From Candidatus Gracilibacteria bacterium (GTDB lineage: Bacteria; Patescibacteriota; Gracilibacteria; BD1-5; UBA6164): a DNA stretch of 64,000 bases. The stretch covers positions 329,869 through 393,868 of the forward strand of contig JAACSU010000007.1 of NCBI GenBank assembly GCA_010119145.1. The letters run 5' to 3'. The position numbers and the translations under genes are program-made. The notes under the pieces were generated by a model. The model worked only from the letters and a program-made list of their open reading frames with translations, had not been told where the DNA came from and ran no database searches. This document shows positions 39,044 to 50,871 of this stretch, piece by piece; the first letter of the stretch is position 1, and every line of letters starts with the position of its first letter.

Positions 39044-39304
39044 TTAATCTCTTGGTTTTTCTTCAGCGAAATCAACTTTGATAGCTCGACCATCAAGTTC
39101 AGCACCGTCCATAGCTTCTTTAGCTGCAGCAGCTTCTTCTACTGAAGCGAATTCTACGAATCCGAATCCTTTAGATCTTCCAGTTTCTCGATCAGTAATA
39201 ACTTTAGTGTATACTACTTCACCGTGTTGACCAAAAGCTTCCTTAAGATCTTGCCATGTTAAACCCCATGAAAGGCTTCCTACGAAAAGTTTTTTCGTTT
39301 CCAT
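39044..39304 (-). CDS. RNA-binding protein, RRM domain
   Basis: An 86-residue single RRM. RNP2 is LFVGSL (residues about 6-11) and RNP1 is KGFGFVEF (about 45-52), with the usual TDRETGRSKG loop. Bacterial RRM proteins of this size bind single-stranded RNA and often accompany cold response. It contains no TGA codons. It has a strong terminator and is probably monocistronic. Confidence 0.95.
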   Translation of the reverse strand: METKKLFVGSLSWGLTWQDLKEAFGQHGEVVYTKVITDRETGRSKGFGFVEFASVEEAAAAKEAMDGAELDGRAIKVDFAEEKPRD

Positions 39305-39457
39305 ACTATATATATAGTAAAAATGTAAAATATGAGACGAAATATATACTGTAATGCTTGTAACATGAGTAACAACTTTTTTATCTCAAAAACAATTATG
39401 AGAGAATCAAGTTAAAATGCAAAAGATTTTTTGTGAATTTGAGACTATAACAGAATT

Positions 39458-40312
39458 TTAAAACGAATTTCTCAGTGATTTAATATTTTTTTGCTCAGTT
39501 TGTATTCCTTTTTGACGTATAACTCCAACCAAACTCGTTGCAATATTTTGTAGTATTTTTTCTTCGTTTTCATTAAACTTTTTTTGAGATCTGGATATGA
39601 CAATATATCCATAATATATATCTCAGAGGATGAGAGGAGTCAATAGAGTATGTACTTTCATCTCAATATTTTCTTGTTTGAGTGTATCTAAAGTAAGTTG
39701 ATTACTTTTTATGTTTAAAACCGTATTTTTTATTTTTTTCTCACTAAGTGAATCATATTTGAGAATATAGGTATCTCTTAATGCTTGATTTTTTTCAACA
39801 AACATTATTTGTTCTACTCACAGTACATGTTCAATAGTATCTAAAAGAGTATAAACTGAGCGAGAATTTATGTATTTCATTTGAGAAATAACGGTAGATA
39901 TTTCATAGTTCGTCGTAATCTCGTTGTTTGACTGTAATAATCTTTGGTTATTGAGCTCAATAATGTAGAGAAGAATATTTTCTGATAAAAGTGGATACTG
40001 GAGTGTAAATTTTTTATAATTTTTTGCTACATCTATAAAAAGTATTTCAGTATCTATTGTAGATTGAATACTCACTTCTTTTGCTTTTGTTTCGATGAGA
40101 GCAGATTCTCACAGAATATCTCAAGAGTGTATCTTTCCGAGGGATTTAAATTGTCAGACTTGAGTTATAATACTTTTTTGTATTTCAAGTTCTCATTGCA
40201 ACACTATATAGAGTCTTCCGTCTATATCTCATTCATGAAATAAATACTCTCACGATGCAAGTGATAGATGTTCAAAAAATCAAGATGATGTAATATTTTG
40301 TATATCTAACAT
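39458..40312 (-). CDS. Cyclic-nucleotide-binding (CNB) domain protein
   Basis: A 284-residue protein. Residues about 8-110 follow the CNB fold: SGEYLFHEGD, GRLYIVLQGELEI, then HSGDILGESALIETKAKEV (phosphate-binding cassette). The cassette's Arg is replaced by Lys/Glu, so ligand binding is uncertain. The remaining 170 residues are helical with a late GYIVISRSQ segment like a GAF-type sensor. It begins 3 bp after pilT ends, so both are co-transcribed, hinting at control of pilus retraction by a nucleotide signal. A class III cyclase is encoded at 15665-16777. Confidence 0.75.
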
Positions 40313-40315
40313 TTT

Positions 40316-41413
40316 TTATTGTAATAGATAATCAATATTCTCACTATCTCTAACATAGGCTTTAAAACTATCTAGAGATATAAATCATTTTTTATAGAGT
40401 GCCGCAAGATAATGATCCATAAGAACCATTCCTTGTTTTTGGCCTATTTCTATAACTGAATATAATTGGTGTGATTTTCAAGAAATGATAAGATTTCTTA
40501 CAGCATCATTATTGAGGAGTATTTCTCTAGAAGCGATTCTGGCATCCTTATCACTACGTGGGATGAGTCGTTGAGCGATAACTCACACCAAACTCATAGC
40601 AAGTTGCATACGGATTTGATCTTGTTGTTCTGCTGGAAACACATCTATAATTCTATCCACTGTCTGAACGGTATCATTCGTATGAAGTGTAGAAATAACG
40701 AGATGACCTGTCTCGGCTAAAGTAATAGCTGTTTTGATTGTATCAGGATCTCTCATCTCTCATATTACTATGACATCTGGATCTTCTCTGAGACACGACT
40801 TCATAGCTCTAGCAAAACTTGTTGTATGCATTCCTACTTCTCGCTGAGAGACAAGACTTTGTTTATTTTCAAATACAAACTCGATTGGATCTTCTATTGT
40901 AATAATATGTTTTTTAAATTCAGTATTTATGTAATTAATCATTGCAGCAAGATTTGTGGATTTTCATGTTCAAGTGGGTCAAGTAAGGAGAATGAGTCAT
41001 TTACTTTTTGAGCACATATCTTTAACTTGTTGCCCGAGTCATAAGGATTCTAAGGTTGGAATATCTTGAGGAATACTTCTCATAGCTATTGAATATCATT
41101 TACTATCTTTAAAGCAGTTCACACGAAATCTACTAGTGATTGATCCAATATATGACACATCAATCTCATTTTCAGATTGAAAAACTATATATTGTTCAGG
41201 GGTAAGTATTTTTTTTATTATAATGTCTATAGATTCTGCGTTTAAAATATCAAAAACAATAGTTTCATCTCCAAGAGTAAACTCTCAAACGCTTACTATA
41301 TCACCATTACTTTCTCTCACCATTGGGTGACTTAAGGTAGCAAAGTGAATATCTGAGAGATTGTTATATTCAACGTACTCTAAAAGTTTTAAAAATGTTT
41401 GTTCTACTTCCAT
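40316..41413 (-). CDS. pilT: Twitching-motility ATPase PilT
   Basis: A 365-residue AAA-type ATPase. It has Walker A LLTGPTGTGKST (Gly codons TGA), IITIEDPIEFVF (Asp box), VIVIGEMRDPDTI (Walker B) and LAETGHLVISTLHTND (His box), then the PilT-specific AQRLIPR. It powers type IV pilus retraction at the inner membrane. Length and motif order are normal. Pilin and assembly genes are not in the window. It is co-transcribed with a CNB-domain gene. Confidence 0.95.
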
Positions 41414-41575
41414 AAAAATGGTTAAAAACTATATATGTATAAAAGATATCATATTTTTTTAAATAAATCTACTATTTTACTGAATATAACAAGCTAAGAT
41501 ACAAAAAAAACACTTTGAAAAAAATCGAATCTACTTACAATAAAAATAAACATTTATCTGCACACTTAAAAAACT

Positions 41576-43702
41576 GTGAACACACTCAAAGATTTAAAAA
41601 ATTCTCAAGATAAAAATGAAGTTCACCTTGAGCATTCTATTGAAGAACTTGAGCCTAAAGTTGATGAAATAAAAGGGGAATCACTTTTAGATATTTCTCC
41701 TTGAGAAAAATCAATTCTCAATATTGGATCAAAGCGTGAAATTGGTGTGGAGAAAAAGAAAAATACTTATAAAAAAAGTATTAAATTTGATGCGCTTGAA
41801 AAGTCAAAACCTGATGTGATGTCACATATAAAATCGATTTTAAACTCCAGTAAAGATGCTATCATTCTTTCACCAAAGAAAAATAAAAATCCTACCCCCT
41901 ATGTGCTTCTCCTGAGAAGAAGAATAAAGAGTCTTTGAGTATATTGAATTGCTAGTGTAGTCATTGCTTCACTTCTTATACTTGTTTGACTTGGTTTTTT
42001 AGATAAGGCCCTTGTAGAAAACAGAGTGAATGCTGGATACCAGAAACTAATAGATATAAAGGAGTGAGAACTGAGTCTCTGAGAAATTCAAAAAAAAGTA
42101 AATAATTCACGTTTTGATCTCCTTATTGCTGATACTTTTTTTAGTCCATTTTCTCTTTTTCCAGGTTCACAAATTAACTCAGTAGACCATGTAATTGCTT
42201 GATGAAGATATCTTTCAAAGGCACTAGATGATATGTTAGCTCTCTATACAAAGACACGATGATTCATTGATGAGAAGAGTTTTTCAAACATCTACTTTAG
42301 TCAATTATTTGTAAATGTATCTCCTGAGCTTTTAAGTATAGAAACGTCTCTCAAATCAGCACTCTATCATTATGATGCTATATCTTGGCTCCCAACTCCT
42401 GATTTACAATCAAAGCGAGATGCAAATATCAAGAATATTACTTCACTATTATGATACCTCTGAGCACTCAATAAAAATTATACTACATTTCTCACTATGC
42501 TTGGTCATGAGGAGAGAAAAAGATATCTGATTGTATTTCAAAATGCTGATGAGATTCGACCTACCTGAGGTTTTATGTGAAGTATGTGACTCCTTGAAAT
42601 ATTTCGATGAAAGGTACAACTTTTCCAAAAAAAGGATGTTTATGCGATAGAGTGGGATCTCAAAAGCTCAGATTATGAGAGACTTCCGGCTCCTAAGTGA
42701 ATTAATGAACTGACTGACACATTTTGACTCAGAGATGCGAACTATTATGTGAATCTCAAGGATTCATCTGAAGCAATTAAGTTTTTTACTGATAGAGCCT
42801 GAATACCTATTGATGGAATTGTGTACATAAATCAAAATATACTTCTCCATCTTTTAGAACTCACTGGTCCAGTGTATTTTGATGAGCTGAAGAGGGATAT
42901 AACAGCTGATAACTTCTCAGAAATAATGTCACTTGTGGTAGAATGAAAAAATTTCCAAGAAGGAACGCTCTGAACTCCAAAACAAGTACTTTTTGATTTC
43001 ATTGAAGTTTTTTGACAAAAGCTTCAAACTGATGCTAAGTATTTCGATTATATGCAGTCACTCATTCACGATACAAAAAGCAGAGATATCATGGTATATA
43101 GTTTTGATAATGAAGCACGCAACTTTTTAGCTGAGATGGGGCTAAGTTGAAATATTGATTATGATTCTAGTTTAGATTTTGTGTATCCAGTCTATACCTC
43201 TCTCTCTTGAAATAAGTCTGACAGATATATGAAAAGAAAATTTATTCATAAAGTGACAACGGGACTTGACTGTTCGTTTGATGTAGAGATGACTGTAGAA
43301 AATACTCATGATATATGAAAACGAAAACGAGAATATTTGGAAGGGCTTATTTCAGAATTTGAAGTAGAATCCCCAGATATTTTACAAATTCAAGGAGTAG
43401 CGAGAAATAGACAATTTGTAAGGATGATTCTCCCTTCAAAATCTCAGATAATTCCACAAAATGACGTGGCAGTTGTAGATTATTGAAGTAGGAAATGAGT
43501 AGAGTATTTTACTCAAACAGAGCTTACTCAAACAAGTTATAATACTCTGAATTATGTCTTAGAAAATCCTACTTGTAAACCATATAGTTACACATTTTAC
43601 AAACAACCGTGAATCAATCAATATGATATGATAATTGAAGTTGATGGTGAGAGATTTTCATATCCAAATTTAGAAGAAGATTTCTATTTTGAAGTTCGCT
43701 AA
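41576..43702 (+). CDS. DUF4012 membrane protein
   Basis: A 708-residue protein. A charged N-terminal cytosolic region (about 120 residues) precedes a single membrane helix (IASVVIASLLILVWLGFLD). The large extracellular part follows, with the DUF4012 signature RYLIVFQNADEIRPTGGFMG and later GIPIDGIVYINQN. The start is GTG at 41576, since an in-frame TAA lies 9 bp upstream and the frame reads well from there. DUF4012 proteins are widespread in CPR and Gram-positive bacteria. Their role, perhaps in cell-surface polymer attachment, is unproven. Confidence 0.82.
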
Positions 43703-43764
43703 ATACAAGCTTGAATCATACTATTTTTATTGTATACTGAGACTATACATCATAACTTTTGACC

Positions 43765-45078
43765 ATGTTACAGAAACTTAAATCTCTTGTTTCACTTGAT
43801 AATCCGTTTAGATTAGGATATCACTTTTTTAGAGCTGTTGCTGCTAATATAACATATTGATTTCCTTCAAGAGATATGACTATTATTTGAGTGACATGAA
43901 CCAATGGAAAAACAACTACCTCTAATATTATAGCAGCGTGACTCAGAGCGAATGGAAAAAATATTTTCATGTATACAACAGTAAATATCATTCTGTGAGA
44001 CAAGGAATTTACCAATAACTCTAAAATGACTTCTCCAGATGCCTTTGAACTCCAAAAATGGCTCGCAGAAGCTAAAAAAATTGGTTGTGAAATCGCAATT
44101 ATAGAGACAGCAAGTCATGGAATTAAAATGCATAGAAACTGGGGGATTAATTATGATATTTCAGTTCTTACAAATATCACACAAGATCACCTCGACCTCC
44201 ATCGAACGATGGATGATTATGTACAAACTAAACTCAAAATATTTAAGAATCTCATGTATTACAAAAGAAAAACTTGAGTGAAAAAAACAGGAATTATTAA
44301 TATGGAGAGTGCGTACAAAGATGTATTTCTCGCTGAAACCTATGATTCTTTGTTTACTTATGGATTGTCTTATGATGCAAATATTAGAGCAAGTAATATA
44401 GTGAATACTCAAGAATCCATGGATTTCCTCGTAACTATGCCTGGAAAAAATATACAAATTAAGACACAACTGAGATGAAACTTCAATGTTTCTAATATAC
44501 TCGCAGCTATTTGAGTATTTGCTTCTCTTTGAATTGAGCGCGATACTATTGCGAAAATAATCTCAGAAGTAAAAACGATTCCAGGAAGAATGGAACAAGT
44601 AAAATCAAACGAATGATTTTCGGTATTTATAGACTATGCCCATACAGCTGATGCACTTGAAAATGTACTTGAGACATTGTGAGAAATGAAATGAGAAGGA
44701 AGAATTATTACGGTATTTGGATGTACTGGTGACCGAGATACGAGCAAGCGACCAATTATGGGACAAGTCGTATCGAAACTCTCAGATGTTGTTATCGTGA
44801 CTCAAGATGATGACTATACAGAAAATCCTCATAAAATCATCAAAGACATACTTCCAGGAATTGATAGAAAGCAAGGAGAAGATTTTTGGATAATAGTCGA
44901 TCGGAGAGAAGCCATAAGAACGGCACTTGTAACGGCCAAGCCAGGAGATATTATTCTTATAGCAGGGAAATGAGATGAACACGCTATGCTCACCAATGCA
45001 GGAGCAGTAGAATGGCATGAAAGAACCATAGTTGAAAATATGTTGAAAGAAATAGATGATAATACAATAATACAATAA
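43765..45078 (+). CDS. murE: MurE-family Mur ligase with a short N-terminus
   Basis: A 437-residue ATP-dependent ligase. It has GVTGTNGKTTT (P-loop, residues about 42-52), ETASHG, TNITQDHLDLH, FIDYAHTADALENVL and GCTGDRDTSKRP, in the order and form of UDP-MurNAc-tripeptide synthetases. The P-loop lies at residue 42 rather than about 110, so most of the UDP-sugar-binding N-terminal domain is missing. The amino acid added cannot be named; the usual DNPR specificity motif reads DDDYTENP here. It is followed by dnaX after 7 bp. Confidence 0.85.
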
Positions 45079-45085
45079 TCCATTT

Positions 45086-46534
45086 ATGGCACTCTACCTC
45101 AAATATAGACCACTTACATTTTCTGACTTAACAGGACAAGAGTTTATAAAAAAGACACTCAAAACAGCAATATCTGAGGATAAAACAGTTGGTGCTTATA
45201 TTTTCACGTGACCACGGGGGACAGGTAAGACCTCTACAGCTCGAATATTCGCAAAAGCTATTAACTGTGAAAACCCAATAGATGGAGATCCTTGTGGTGT
45301 ATGTGAAACCTGTGTTGCTTTTGGTAATAACTCACTGATTGATATTATTGAAATAGATGCTGCGAGTCATACGTGAGTTGATAATATCAGAGAAATCATT
45401 GAAAAAGCTCAGTTCCAACCAACCCATACAAAATACAAAATATATATTATTGATGAAGTACATATGCTTTCAAAATGAGCATTTAATGCACTTTTGAAAA
45501 TACTCGAAGAACCACCTGCACATATCAAATTTATTTTAGCCACAACAGACATTCATAAAGTTCCAGATACTATTTTATCTCGATGCCAAAGATATGATTT
45601 CAAGAACTTTTCAGAAGCTGACATTAAAGAGCGACTCAGTTATATAGCATCGAAAGAAGGGATTGTGGTGGATGAAGCGAGTTATCATTATGTTGCTGAG
45701 AGTTCAGAATGAGCGATGAGAAATGCGGTCAGTTTATTTGAGCAACTTATTGTAGGCTGAACTATCTCATACGAGTATATAAAAGAAACACTCTGAATAT
45801 TATCAAAGCAAGAACAACAGGAATTTTTACAAAAACTTCTGCATAAAGATATTTCTGCTTTGAGTGATTTTGAATGATATAAAAATGAAGGAAAAAACCT
45901 TAAGAATTTTATAAAAACAATAATACAACTCTTGCAAACTGACAGTATAGAGGAACTCAAAAAATGAAATGATATTAGTCGAAATATTGATATGCTCGAT
46001 ATCTTACATACTTGACTTCAGCAATCAAAACATAGTTTTGACGAATCTCTAACTCTAAAAATAGCTCTTTTAAAAATATTAAATACGGTTGATTATTTGT
46101 GAGAACGTCACGAAGAAAAAGTTGCATGAAAAATTCCACTTGTTGTCACACAAATAGACAAGCAGGCCGAAACAAAAAATACTCCAGAAATAACTCAATC
46201 TAAAGAAAATCTGGTAGAAGCTGCCAAGGATATCTTTTGAAATAATCAAGAAGTGAATAATGCTAAAATCTCGTCTCCAAAAAGTCATATATCGTCAGGA
46301 AGTTGATTTGATATAGAGGGGCTCATTGTAGAAATGAAGAAAAAATGAGCTAAAGCAGCTGCTAGTATGAGTTTGCGTGGCTCACACGTGAGTTTAGAGT
46401 GAGATGTTCTGAGCGTTCAAACAAAAACTCAGATTGCCGAGCAAACACTTAAAAAAACTGATAATCAAGAATTTATTTTTCAAGCAGCGACGGAGATGTG
46501 AATCCCTCTTTCTCGTATCCAAATATTAAATTAA
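45086..46534 (+). CDS. dnaX: DNA polymerase III subunit gamma/tau
   Basis: A 482-residue clamp-loader ATPase. Walker A is GPRGTGKT (42-49), the zinc module has C61, C70, C73 and C76, and IIDEVHML (Walker B), ATTDIHKVPDTILSRCQR (sensor 1 and SRC) follow. The C-terminal 200 residues are low in homology, as in other tau subunits. It loads the sliding clamp for replication. No typical slippery heptamer for a gamma product was noticed. The next gene, a short PriA, starts 1 bp after its stop. Confidence 0.95.
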
Positions 46535-46535
46535 T

Positions 46536-47492
46536 ATGTATTATAGAGTATTTCCACTAACTAGAAGTTTTGACGAGTATGGTTTGGTATATAGTGTACC
46601 TGAGGACTTAAAATCCAAAATACACACTTGAATATTGGTAGAAGTGCCATTTCAAAAATCTACTCAATTAGCTGTATGTTATGAAGAAATCTGGGAACTG
46701 GATGAGAGCTATGATGCGAGTGCTATAAAAGAAATTGTTCAAATAATTGATGTAAATTTTAATCTCTCAGAACTACAGTGTGAGATCATAGCATTTATAG
46801 CCCGATATTATATTGTTGCGATTCACAATGTGGTTTCTTTATTTTTCCCTACGAATCTCATTGAAAAAATAAAAAAAGAAACTATCTTTAAAGTGAATCC
46901 CAAGCAATACAGTTATACTAGAGAAAATACAATATCTCTTTCAGAAAAACAAGCTGAAATATACAAATCGATTTCAAATGGAGCTTCACTCAGGCATCTC
47001 TTATACGGGGTTACATGAAGTGGAAAAACTCAGATTTATATGAAACTTATTGAGGATAATCTCAAAACTTGAAAACAAACACTCTTACTGATTCCAGAAA
47101 TAATCTTAACAAGTCAGATAAGCGAAAGAATAATGGAAGTTTTCGGTACACAGGTTATTTCACTACATTCTTGAGTCAGTGCAGCGAAAAAAACGCAATT
47201 CTGGATAGATATATATTCAGGAAATGCGAAAATCGTTATAGGGACAAGAAGTGCTCTATTTTATCCCTACTCAAATTTGGGGACGATAATAATGGATGAA
47301 GAACACGATCAAAGTTATATTTCTGATTCAGCTCCAAGATACTCTACGAAAGATGTCGCAGAAAAGATTTCAAGCATAGGACATATACCTCTTGTTCTCG
47401 CTTCAGGAACTCCAACGGCTACAAGTTTTTATAAATCTCTTCAATGAGAATATTCTCTCCACCAACTTCTTGAAGTGTATGGTAAAAAATAA
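46536..47492 (+). CDS. priA: Half-length PriA-like primosomal protein
   Basis: A 318-residue protein equal to the first half of PriA. It has an N-terminal DNA-binding-like domain, then GVTGSGKTQIYMKLI (Walker A, about residue 163), LLIPEI, VIGTRSALFYPY, IIMDEEHDQSYISD (DEEH box) and LASGTPTATSFY. The zinc-binding region and motifs IV-VI are absent: a TAA and a strong terminator follow at once. Normal PriA is about 730 residues. It may be a reduced, ATPase-dead or partner-dependent restart factor, or a truncated gene. Confidence 0.82.
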
Positions 47493-47525
47493 AGAGGAAT
47501 CAATTTGATTCCTCTTTATTTTTTA
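47490..47525. terminator. Bidirectional terminator between priA and clpP
   Basis: AAAGAGGAATC…GATTCCTCTTT stem with T-run on the plus side and A-run on the other. It is shared by the convergent genes. Confidence 0.9.
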
Positions 47526-47528
47526 GAT

Positions 47529-48152
47529 TTAGTTTTTAATTATTTTGTCGATGAGACCATACTTGAGTGCATCTTCTGCAGTCATAAAGTTATCTCTGTC
47601 ACAATCCTTTTCGATTTGTTCGAGAGTTTGACCTGTATGTTTTGCTAATATTTTATAGAGAATTTTCCCTGTTTTTTCTATATGTCGTGCTGCAAGCATA
47701 ATATCTGTAGCCTGACCTTCTGCTCCACCAAGTGGTTGGTGTATCATAATTTCAGCGTGAGGTAGAGCATATCTCTTGCCAGTTTCTCCACCAGCAAGTA
47801 TGATTGACCCCATACTCGCAGCAAGTCCCATAGCTACGGTTGTAACAGGACATTTTATATATTGCATCGTATCGTAGATTGCAAGACCTGCTGTTACGTG
47901 TCATCCTGGTGAGTTTACGTACAGAGTAATTCCTGCTTTCGGGTCTTGTTTTTCTAAGAATAATAATTGAGCTATAACAGTATTTGCTACGGCACTGTCG
48001 ATTCATTCTCCAAGAAAGATCACTCTATCCTCCAAAAGTCTAGAATAGATGTCATAGGCTCGTTCTTGCCCCCCAACTTTATCTATAACAGTTGGAATTA
48101 GAGTTGAGATAATACTTCTTTGCGATAATTTTGATTCTATTTGTTTAGCCAT
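47529..48152 (-). CDS. clpP: ATP-dependent Clp protease proteolytic subunit
   Basis: A 207-residue serine protease. The catalytic Ser113 is in GLAASMGS, His138 in [10 protein letters not shown], and an Asp in KDCDRDNF. Length and motifs are those of normal ClpP, which forms a 14-mer chamber fed by ClpX/ClpA. In this cell it would be expected to degrade tmRNA-tagged proteins. It lies divergent from gltX, with a 206-bp promoter region between. Confidence 0.97.
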
Positions 48153-48358
48153 TGATTATTTTAATGTATAGTAAGTCCATCTAGTATATCATAAAAAATG
48201 AATTCTCAAGAGAGAGTTGTATAAAATACATTTGACTAGCATTAATTTATTGAATAAATATTTTTAAAAGAACTGTTTTGTTTTGAATAAAAGCTTCTTG
48301 AAAAAATCTTAGTTTTTTTTATACTATACAAAGAATACTTAGAAATTAACAAGCCAAG
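48153..48358. promoter_or_regulatory. Divergent clpP/gltX promoter region
   Basis: 206 bp without a gene. TATACT near 48320 is a plausible -10 for gltX. No clear -35 or operator is visible. Confidence 0.35.
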
Positions 48359-49834
48359 ATGACCATAGTAACACGTTTTGCCCCGAGCCCGACAGGATAT
48401 GTACATATTTGAAGTTTAAGAACTGTGTTATACAACTACCTGTATACGAAACAAAATGACTGAAAATTTTTACTTCGAATAGAGGATACTGATCGAAGTA
48501 GATATGTAGAGGGGAGTATTGAAAACATGATGAATGTGCTTGCTTCAGTCTGACTTATTGCTGATGAGGGACCAAATAATCCAGGTAATCATGGTCCGTA
48601 CCTTCAATCTGAAAGATTGGATATTTATCAAAAGTATATTAAAGAACTTATTGCTGATGATAAAGCATATTATTGTTTTTGTAGTAGTGAGAGGCTTACG
48701 GCTCTCAGAGAAGAACAACAGTCTCTATGACTTCCAACAAAATATGATAAAATGTGTCGATATCACACAGCTGAGGAAACTAAGGCTCAACTCGATGCGT
48801 GAAGCGATTTCACCATTCGACTGAAAGTACCTGAAAATGTAGAAATATCTTTTGAAGATGGAATTCGTGGTACAATTACTATTCCAAGTAAAGATATAGA
48901 TGAACAAGTTCTTATGAAAACAGATGGTTTCCCGACCTATCATTTTGCGGTAGTGGTTGATGATCATCTTATGGAGGTGACAGATATTATTCGAGGAGAT
49001 GAGTGGATTCCATCAACACCAAAACATGTACTCTTGTATCAAGCATTCGGATGGGAAATGCCTCGATTTTCTCATGTACCTCCTCTGCTTTGAGCCGGAT
49101 GAAAAAAACTATCAAAGAGAACAGGTGATGTCGCAGTTGAGAACTTTTTAGAAAAGTGATTTCTCACTGAAGCTATACTGAACTATATTGCACTCCTTGG
49201 TTGGAATCCAAAAACAACAGAAGAATATTTTACTGTTACAGAGCTTATAGAACGATTTAAACTCTCAGACGTACATCGAGCTGGAGCTGTGTTTGAAGAA
49301 GAAAGAATGGAGTGATTTAATGCTCATTATATTAAACATTACGACACACAAAAATTATGGAATAAGTTAGAAACATATTTGAACCGTTATGACAAAGTAT
49401 TTTTAGAAAAGATTTCAGAATTTCCAGTTGAGTATAATTGTAAAATACTTGCTGAGCTTCAAACGAGACTCAAAAAACTTTCAGACTATAAAGAGCTCAC
49501 TCATTTCCTCTATAATGATATCAAATCAATAGAAATAGATATGTATTTAAATCCAAAAATGAAAATAGAGTCAGTTGTTGACGTAAAAAAAGCGCTCAAA
49601 GTATCATTAGATGTACTGAATAACACTGATATTGACTTAGAAAGTCCTGAGAGTATTAAAGAGACGTTTATCATGAAAATAAAAGAAGCTGAAATGAAAA
49701 ATGGGCAGGTGCTTTGGCCTGTTAGAGTAGCATTGTCTGCTGAGAATTTTTCTCCATGAGCTCTTGAACTCATCTACATACTTTGAAGGGAAAAGTCAAT
49801 TCAAAGAATAGAGAAAAGTTTGAAAGAACTATAG
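48359..49834 (+). CDS. gltX: Glutamyl-tRNA synthetase
   Basis: A 491-residue class I synthetase. It has [15 protein letters not shown] (HIGH-type motif, Gly as TGA), [16 protein letters not shown] and [10 protein letters not shown] (KMSKS-type). The C-terminal third is the helical anticodon-binding region. It charges tRNA-Glu. Whether it also charges tRNA-Gln cannot be told from sequence alone. Length is normal. Confidence 0.96.
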
Positions 49835-49912
49835 AATTATGCTACTATTTTTACACAACTCTATCAAAAGAAATATAGAATATAATATTGATTACTTGGT
49901 AAAAAAAGAAAA

Positions 49913-50329
49913 ATGAATTTTTGAATGTTAAAAAATATGGTTGAAAATATTGTTTCGTCATATAAATGTCCGTTTTGTGGAGGAAAAAATATTTCTGAAA
50001 AAAATATTGATATTATTGGAGCAGCTGGAAATACTGTAAATATTGATATGCATTGTCCTAGTTGTAAAAAACACTTTATGGCAAAAACAGAGGTTATGCA
50101 TATGGACTTGTGACCCGTAAATGCCCAAAAGCTTGAACAAATTCAAAAATCTCTTTCAGCTTTAAAGTGAAGACTTGGTTGAAATATTGAAATAGACCAA
50201 TCTGATTTAGAAGCAACCATTAAGGCTCAACAAATTAAAGATGAAGATATAACAAAAATAAGAAATACACTTCAAAAGAGATATTCTAAAGTAGAGGATT
50301 TATTTTCAGATACAGAAAACAATGATTAA
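49913..50329 (+). CDS. Zinc-ribbon hypothetical protein (138 aa)
   Basis: The N-terminal third has CPFCGGKNI and MHCPSCKKHF, two Cys-x2-Cys pairs of a zinc ribbon. The rest is helical and charged. The start at 49913 is in frame through a TGA glycine, and ATG 49925 is an alternative. Its last codons overlap the next gene's start by 8 bp. Possibly nucleic-acid or protein binding, unknown. Confidence 0.65.
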
Positions 50330-50771
50330 AAAAATACTCTTGCTGTTTGTAGTACTGACAGTTTTATATGCTCTGAGTATATTTATATTTCCGAGTGTAA
50401 CTGCTAAAATCGATAGCTTGTTATGAATGCCATGATTTAGTGAATCAATTCGATGAAAAAAGACGCAATTTGATACAATAGTGACCAATCCAGATGTTTG
50501 AGTATTGCCAAACTCCTACTCAGATACGCTGAGTTGAGCTCGTGATGTACAAAATAAATTTAACGACGGAGTAGAATCTACAAAAAATACTATTGATGGA
50601 TTCAGGTGACAAGCTCAAGAGATGCAAGGAACTATAGAAAAGTGAAAAGAACAAATTGAGAGTATTAAAAGAGTATACGATGAAGCAAGTGGAACCTATA
50701 TCGAAATAAAAACACTTATTGATGGAACACAAGAAATAATTGGAAGTGGTTCTATATCATCTCAAGAATAA
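50322..50771 (+). CDS. Membrane-anchored helical protein (149 aa)
   Basis: Starts MIKKILLLFVVLTVLYALSI, a signal-anchor helix, followed by a soluble region with Lys/Glu/Gln-rich helix (about residues 70-130). It overlaps the zinc-ribbon gene by 8 bp, so the two are coupled. No family recognised. Confidence 0.6.
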
Positions 50772-50871
50772 GATGAAACAATTTAGTCAAGTCATAAAAA
50801 CAAAGTATGATTTGACTTTTTTAGTCTTCTGACTAAAACTATGCAGCTTTATTCATCTCTATTATTAAAAT

